Shown: in pieces, positions 5,831 to 7,208 of the stretch | Layout: every line of letters starts with the position of its first letter | Position numbering within the stretch: position 1 is the stretch's first letter | Source: Akkermansiaceae bacterium | GTDB lineage: Bacteria; Verrucomicrobiota; Verrucomicrobiia; Verrucomicrobiales; Akkermansiaceae | Length of the DNA: 7,208 bases | Direction: 5' to 3' | NCBI GenBank assembly: GCA_023300205.1 | Contig: JALZVD010000036.1 | Location: forward strand, 1 to 7,208 | Notes under the pieces: model-generated | Seen by the model: the letters and a program-made list of their open reading frames with translations, nothing else | The model's database searches: none | Told to the model about the DNA's origin: nothing | Translations under genes and position numbers: made by a program

Positions 5831-6535
5831 TCATTCGGTATATCTTTCACTACCCTGAAACTCTTCTAAATATCCTCTTAGTTGTTGATGAGCGTAAAAT
5901 AACCTAGATCGGACTGTTCCTACGGATACTCCTAAGATACTGCCTATCTCGGCATGAGCCATGCCTTGGATATCAAACATGGTAACTACCGCTCTATGAT
6001 CTTCTGACAACAACATCATCGCTTTGTTCAATTTTTTTTGAAGTTCGTTGATATTAATCTGCCTTCTCGGGTTCGATCGGTGACTCGCATCCACAAATGC
6101 AGGGTCGTTTTGCACCCCCGTATCGATGTCATCAAGGCTAGAGGCAGCACGCCGCTTACGCTTTTTCAAAAAGTTCAGCGTCATATTCGTCGCTATGGAA
6201 TAGATCCAAGTATAAAACAACGAGTTCCCACGGAACTTACTCACTGAACGATACGCCTTCGCAAACACATCCTGCAGTAAATCATGAGTATCATCCTTAT
6301 TAGAAGTCATATGATAAACCAGCCCATACAGCTTCTGACTATACTTTGTCACCAGCTCATCAAACGCCTGTGTATCTCCACTCTGCGCTAACTGCACTAA
6401 ATGAAGGTCAGGGTCCACACGGGCACCTTGTTTGGGTTCGGCTCGTTCATCCATAGAAGTGATTGATTTTACTACTGCTTGTTTTACATCAACATCCTTC
6501 TCGGATTCAAGAGCATTGATCGAGATACTAGCCAT
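5831..6535 (-). CDS. RNA polymerase sigma factor, ECF (RpoE-like) subfamily
   Basis: The product has 234 residues. Region sigma-2 runs from about 46 to 126: L-V-Q-L-A-Q-S-G-D-x-x-A-F-D-E-L-V, then D-L-L-Q-D-V-F-x-K-A-Y (85-95, core-polymerase contact) and F-Y-T-W-I-Y-S-I-A-T-N (107-117, -10 recognition). Region sigma-4 runs from about 163 to 222, with a helix-turn-helix at G-M-A-H-A-E-I-G-S-I-L-G-V-S-V-G-T-V-R-S-R-L-F-Y-A (191-215). Sigma-1.1 and sigma-3 are missing, as expected for ECF factors. About 45 polar residues precede sigma-2, longer than usual; the ATG at 6454 (residue 28) is an alternative start. Neither start has a Shine-Dalgarno. A partner membrane protein follows 30 bases downstream. 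A candidate autoregulatory promoter lies just upstream. The regulon cannot be inferred from the window. Confidence 0.95.
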   Translation of the reverse strand: MASISINALESEKDVDVKQAVVKSITSMDERAEPKQGARVDPDLHLVQLAQSGDTQAFDELVTKYSQKLYGLVYHMTSNKDDTHDLLQDVFAKAYRSVSKFRGNSLFYTWIYSIATNMTLNFLKKRKRRAASSLDDIDTGVQNDPAFVDASHRSNPRRQININELQKKLNKAMMLLSEDHRAVVTMFDIQGMAHAEIGSILGVSVGTVRSRLFYAHQQLRGYLEEFQGSERYTE

Positions 6536-6548
6536 ATTGGTTTTATGT

Positions 6549-6577
6549 TAAGACACATAGAACACTAATCTGTTCAA
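6549..6577 (-). promoter_or_regulatory. Candidate ECF-type (autoregulatory) promoter of the sigma gene
   Basis: On the minus strand TTGAAC (plus 6572-6577) is separated by 17 bases from GTCTTA (plus 6549-6554). Counted from the GAAC core, this matches the spacing of RpoE-type promoters (GGAACTT, 15-16 bases, GTCTAA-like): the -10 agrees at five of six positions and the -35 keeps the AAC core. The ATG at 6535 would be about 13 bases downstream of the -10. ECF sigma factors often drive their own genes. Visual match only. Confidence 0.4.
6560..6575. repeat. Short inverted repeat GAACA-N6-TGTTC upstream of the sigma gene
   Basis: Perfect five-base half-sites, GAACA and TGTTC on either strand, flank a six-base spacer. 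The repeat overlaps the candidate -35 of the sigma gene promoter, so it could be an operator for a dimeric regulator. Half-sites this short arise by chance fairly often. Confidence 0.3.
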
Positions 6578-6616
6578 TATTCATCCACTTTTTCTGAAAA
6601 TCCACCTCCCCTAAAC

Positions 6617-6646
6617 AAAAAAACCCACAAGAGCAAGCTCTGTGGG
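6617..6646 (-). terminator. Intrinsic terminator after the coiled-coil gene
   Basis: On the minus strand a hairpin forms between CCCACAGAGC and GCTCTTGTGGG (one bulged base, loop of two to four), followed directly by seven T residues. It lies 28 bases after the stop codon of the gene ending at 6675 and before the promoter region of the sigma gene. It therefore separates the two transcription units and supports the sigma gene as the head of its own operon. Confidence 0.9.
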
Positions 6647-6674
6647 CTTAGAAATGTTATCTTACGTAGAGCAA

Positions 6675-7208
6675 TTACTGCGTAAGTGGCTTACTAAGGA
6701 TCACACGGTCACCCGGTCGGATTCTCATTCCTGAGGCCAAACTAGAATAGTCAATATTAGCCAGAACTCTACCAGCTTCCTGCTCTATAGCATTGATTGT
6801 AAGTCTACCAATATGCTTACTTCCGCGTATCACAACCAACTTTGAATCTTGATTAATCACTGCATCTGCATGTGGTTTAACCACCACAAAGCCCCACTCA
6901 CTATCTACCGCAGTAATCAATGAGGACACCCTATTAGAGTCTAAATTCTTGCGTCGCTTCAATTGAGACAACATGAAGTCATTCAGTATAGCATTATTCT
7001 CCTCAACAGCTGATGAAAAGACACTCACCTCCTGCTCGAGAACCACATTATCCTTATTCAGATCCTTCTTCTTATTCTCAAGATCAGTCACAAATGACTC
7101 CACTTGATCTAAAGGGATATTCTCTCCCTTAAAAGCCTCCTTAATCTGGTCCAGAGCTTTCTGAACTTCATCCTTCTGGCCTACAAGATCCGCTAGATCG
7201 TCGTCATA
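6675..7208 (-). CDS. Coiled-coil protein with C-terminal beta domain, C-terminal part; 5' end outside window
   Basis: The frame stays open to the right edge (177 codons visible), so the start is outside; a GTG at 7103 is internal. Residues 1-95 or so are rich in Lys, Glu, Asp, Gln, Leu and Val in a heptad-like pattern (for example V-E-S-F-V-T-D-L-E-N-K-K-K-D-L), suggesting a long coiled coil. The last 70 or so form a compact beta-rich domain: W-G-F-V-V-V-K-P-H-A-D-A-V-I, then K-L-V-V-I-R-G-S-K-H-I-G-R-L-T-I-N-A-I, and finally M-R-I-R-P-G-D-R-V-I-L. The layout resembles the C-terminal domain of flagellar-assembly FlgT-like and similar envelope proteins, in which a G-D-x-V turn closes the fold. 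I do not recognise a named family. A membrane anchor or signal peptide may lie upstream outside the window. Its terminator separates it from the sigma operon. Confidence 0.8.
   Translation of the reverse strand, partial: YDDDLADLVGQKDEVQKALDQIKEAFKGENIPLDQVESFVTDLENKKKDLNKDNVVLEQEVSVFSSAVEENNAILNDFMLSQLKRRKNLDSNRVSSLITAVDSEWGFVVVKPHADAVINQDSKLVVIRGSKHIGRLTINAIEQEAGRVLANIDYSSLASGMRIRPGDRVILSKPLTQ

Noticed and set aside
6038..6247. Plus-strand open frame opposite the sigma gene
   Set aside because: It is antisense to sigma-2 and the linker and has no supporting features.
6560..6575. LexA (SOS) box
   Set aside because: The half-sites are eight bases apart counted as GAAC-N8-GTTC, not the GAAC-N4-GTTC of Gram-positive boxes, and it does not fit other known LexA spacings.
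7101..7103. GTG as the start of the coiled-coil gene
   Set aside because: The same frame continues without a stop to the window edge with coiled-coil-like residues (D-E-V-Q-K-A-L-D-Q-I-K-E), so this Val is internal.
1..7208. Mobile elements, defence systems, CRISPR arrays or tRNA genes
   Set aside because: I saw no transposase or integrase motifs, no spaced direct repeats and no tRNA-like folds; gene content and spacing look like stable core chromosome.

Overview
This 7.2 kb window is a compact chromosomal stretch from a bacterium with balanced base composition, most likely a member of Verrucomicrobiota. That placement is an inference. It rests on the short single-pass protein with a K-Y-E-Q-P motif directly after an ECF sigma factor, a four-helix membrane protein opening with D-P-Y-R-S-P, and YraN encoded directly behind rnhB. 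I saw no mobile elements, CRISPR arrays, tRNAs or rRNAs, and no gene-free stretch longer than 300 bases.

Layout. The left edge holds the 3' end of a plus-strand site-2 protease gene (rseP type). Everything else is on the minus strand. Read in the direction of transcription from the right edge: the end of a coiled-coil protein closed by a clear intrinsic terminator; a 139-base gap holding a candidate autoregulatory promoter; an ECF sigma factor; a single-pass membrane protein in the anti-sigma position; a secreted HtrA-like/PDZ protein; then a tight run of housekeeping genes: NAD kinase, RNase HII, YraN, and a CCA-adding or poly(A) polymerase family enzyme with an HD domain. A small four-helix membrane protein closes the run and overlaps the end of rseP tail to tail.

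The most interesting part is the right half together with the far left. A sigma factor, a membrane-anchored partner, a periplasmic HtrA/PDZ protein and a site-2 protease are the same kinds of parts that make up the RpoE/RseA/DegS/RseP envelope-stress pathway. Two things differ from the textbook version. The HtrA-like protein has lost all three catalytic residues (His to Leu, Asp to Arg, Ser to Ala), so it can only be a sensor or scaffold. The putative anti-sigma protein has no cysteines and no zinc-binding motif. The sigma gene and the pseudoprotease gene are each preceded by a TTGAAC element exactly 17 bases from a plausible -10, and the second would give a leaderless transcript. A separate observation is that RNase HII ends in QLSLPLE, which contains the clamp-binding hexapeptide known from E. 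coli Hda.
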